From an uncultured Clostridia bacterium (lineage in GTDB: Bacteria; Bacillota; Clostridia; Christensenellales; Borkfalkiaceae): a DNA stretch of 5,414 bases. The stretch lies in assembly GCA_947629845.1 (NCBI GenBank), contig CANRFD010000089.1:1-5414 (forward strand), written 5' to 3'. Each line of letters opens with the position of its first letter. Within the stretch, counting starts at the first letter, position 1. Under the pieces are notes generated by a model that saw nothing but the letters and a program-made list of their open reading frames with translations, ran no database searches and was not told the origin of the DNA. The position numbers were made by a program, and so were the translations under genes. Shown here piece by piece: positions 4,384-5,414 of this stretch.

Positions 4384-4412
4384 ATTATAATAAAATATGA
4401 CCATTCCGCCAA
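4384..4412 (-). promoter_or_regulatory. Candidate distal promoter of the recombinase operon
   Basis: On the minus strand, TTGGCG (4412-4407; three of six), a 17-bp spacer and TATAAT (4389-4384). A transcript from here would have a leader of about 195 nt containing both 17-bp repeats and the nested palindrome. The -35 is weak, and the A/T-rich surroundings could give TATAAT by chance. Confidence 0.25.
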
Positions 4413-4597
4413 ATCCATTAAAATTTGTCGTACGGTATTATGGCGCATTTTTTTGCCGCGCGAAAAATTTTATTGTGCGCACGCCGCACCGCATTTTTTG
4501 CGTTTTCTTACGCGCTTTTTCGCACGAACAATTTATTTTTATCGTCTCTGCGCCTGCGTCCGCCCGTCCGCACGCTTTTTTTATATGGTTTTCCCGC

Positions 4598-4631
4598 AAA
4601 AAAAATCACACGGTCGTTTTTTCCGTATGAT
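4598..4631 (-). terminator. Rho-independent terminator of the GH13 gene
   Basis: Read leftward, ATCATACGG (4631-4623) pairs with CCGTGTGAT (4613-4605) in a 9-bp stem with one wobble, then a tract of T (4604-4598) follows. The loop is nine bases. It begins 30 bp after the TAG stop and closes the GH13 transcription unit before the recombinase promoter. Confidence 0.85.
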
Positions 4632-4660
4632 CGTTTAATTTTAGTATTATGTCACACATA

Positions 4661-5414
4661 CTATTGGACTTTTGCCAAGATCCCGCAGGAAAACTTGGGG
4701 ATCACCAGCCCGTCCTCTATCACTTCGCCCGTAAGTTGTTCGCAATATTTGCCCTGCGCGCGCACGGCGTATTCCTGCGCGGAATTGTTGGCGTACACAT
4801 ACACCGCCTTGTCCGCCTTGCGCCGTTCGAACACGATGCAGCCGCTGTCGGCAAAAACTTCGCGGTAGTCGCCGTCGCGGAAGATCTCGGCGAATTTCTG
4901 CGTGCGGATCGAAGCAAGTTTTTCGTAGTACGCGCGCAGCTCCTCGTCGGGATGTTTCCAGTCGTAGCAGCCGCGGCAGAACGGATCCTGAAATCCCTCC
5001 ATTCCGATCTCATCGCCGTAGTAGATGCACGGAACACCGGGCAGCGTAAATTGCAGCGTGGCGGCGAACTTCAGTTTGCGCTTTGCCAGCGCGCGTTCCT
5101 CGCCGCTCAATTTCGTCACCGCCATCTCGTCCTTCGTCTCGCAGTGTTTTCCCGCAAGCACGGTGAGAATGCGCGGCGTGTCGTGCGTCCCGAGAATATT
5201 CATCAAGCAATCCAGCGACGCCTTGGGATAGTGGTCGATCAGCATGGCGATCGTCTCGCGCAGCATCGCGGTGTTGCCCGACATCGTAAATTGGATGATG
5301 GCGTTTTTCAGCGGATAATTCATCACGCTGTCCAGCTCGTAGCCCTGCAAATATTTTTTGCGCGTGCTGTATGCAATTTTGTTGGAAGCGTCCTCCCACC
5401 CCTCGCCGATGATC
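4661..5414 (-). CDS. GH13 alpha-glucan hydrolase, neopullulanase/cyclomaltodextrinase type (C-terminal part)
   Basis: The frame is open to the window edge, so only the last 250 residues are seen; the N-terminus and the nucleophile region (GxRxD) lie outside. The visible part begins at GH13 region III, IIGEGWED, with the acid/base Glu as residue 4. LDSVMNYP follows, then region IV NILGTHDTPR with the stabilising His77-Asp78, then GVPCIYYGDEIGMEG (126-140) and DPFCRGCYDW. This combination is typical of GH13_20-like enzymes that cut alpha-1,4 links in maltodextrins, cyclodextrins or pullulan. A C-terminal beta domain (about 180-250) ends at TAG 4661. The TTG at 5350 is only an internal leucine codon. 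No signal peptide can be judged. Substrate choice is uncertain. The gene has its own terminator and is separate from the recombinase operon. Confidence 0.93.
   Translation of the reverse strand, partial: IIGEGWEDASNKIAYSTRKKYLQGYELDSVMNYPLKNAIIQFTMSGNTAMLRETIAMLIDHYPKASLDCLMNILGTHDTPRILTVLAGKHCETKDEMAVTKLSGEERALAKRKLKFAATLQFTLPGVPCIYYGDEIGMEGFQDPFCRGCYDWKHPDEELRAYYEKLASIRTQKFAEIFRDGDYREVFADSGCIVFERRKADKAVYVYANNSAQEYAVRAQGKYCEQLTGEVIEDGLVIPKFSCGILAKVQ

Larger units (their letters stand above)
4217..4660. other. AT-rich intergenic region between the GH13 gene and the recombinase operon
   Basis: About 440 bp without a gene I can support. The right half (about 4430-4630) is made of T or A runs of five to eight separated by CGC-rich steps, and three overlapping plus-strand frames stay open there, which argues for biased composition rather than coding. 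The 77-codon frame at 4397-4630 runs into the GH13 terminator and gives a Phe/Arg-rich peptide with no recognisable domain. The region also holds the 17-bp repeats, a nested palindrome and an 8-bp palindrome GTGCGCAC (4475-4482), with the GH13 terminator at its right end. Confidence 0.6.

Noticed and set aside
4373..4400. dif-like site for the recombinase in the TTATAA-rich stretch
   Set aside because: TTATAA-CATA-TTATAA is symmetric, but it does not match the two half-sites of the known 28-bp Firmicutes dif consensus as I recall it; it is probably promoter-like A/T sequence.
4397..4868. Plus-strand open frames of 61-147 codons upstream of and into the GH13 gene
   Set aside because: Three frames are open at once in T-rich DNA, they cross the GH13 terminator or coding region, and none has a domain, a -35 or a ribosome site.
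5348..5350. TTG as the start of a 229-residue GH13 protein
   Set aside because: The frame stays open to the window edge and the upstream codons encode the conserved GH13 region III, so this TTG is an internal leucine.

Overview
The window looks like chromosomal DNA from an uncultured, fairly GC-rich member of the Firmicutes, most likely class Clostridia. The reasons are a Gram-positive-type LexA with a Cheo-like LexA box, GGAGG-type ribosome sites, sigma-A promoters with perfect TATAAT boxes, a neopullulanase-type GH13 enzyme, and hairpin-rich intergenic repeats of a style I associate with gut Clostridia. The taxonomic placement is inference.

Layout. Positions 1-20 hold the end of a terminator for a rightward gene left of the window. 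Positions 21-974 hold no credible gene. They form a dense array of palindromic repeats, including a tandem duplication of about 263 bp (288-550 and 554-871) whose copies differ by two indels and by exact inversion of one 8-base hairpin loop. Then come lexA (975-1583, minus), a lexA promoter with an overlapping LexA box, and a divergent 60-residue protein with eight cysteines (1708-1890, plus). A 26-bp hairpin spacer separates that gene from the convergent operon of a tyrosine recombinase (3122-4180, minus) and hflX (1917-3125, minus), whose coding regions overlap by ATGA. Upstream of the operon is a strong promoter, a 17-bp direct repeat and a low-GC, T-run-rich spacer (4217-4660). The right edge carries the C-terminal 250 residues of a GH13 alpha-glucan hydrolase (4661-5414, minus) with its own terminator.

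How the parts fit. LexA probably represses itself through the box over its -35. The recombinase has all six catalytic residues and is translationally coupled to the ribosome-associated GTPase HflX, which suggests a resident chromosomal role rather than a phage remnant. The GH13 enzyme is an independent carbohydrate gene.

The most interesting signals are non-coding. The recombinase promoter places the predicted transcription start on its ATG (leaderless), and the Cys-rich gene has the same geometry. The 17-bp repeat touches the recombinase -35. In the 5' repeat array, hairpin arms are kept while loops and end sequences vary. I see no CRISPR array, tRNA, rRNA, insertion sequence or recognisable defence system.
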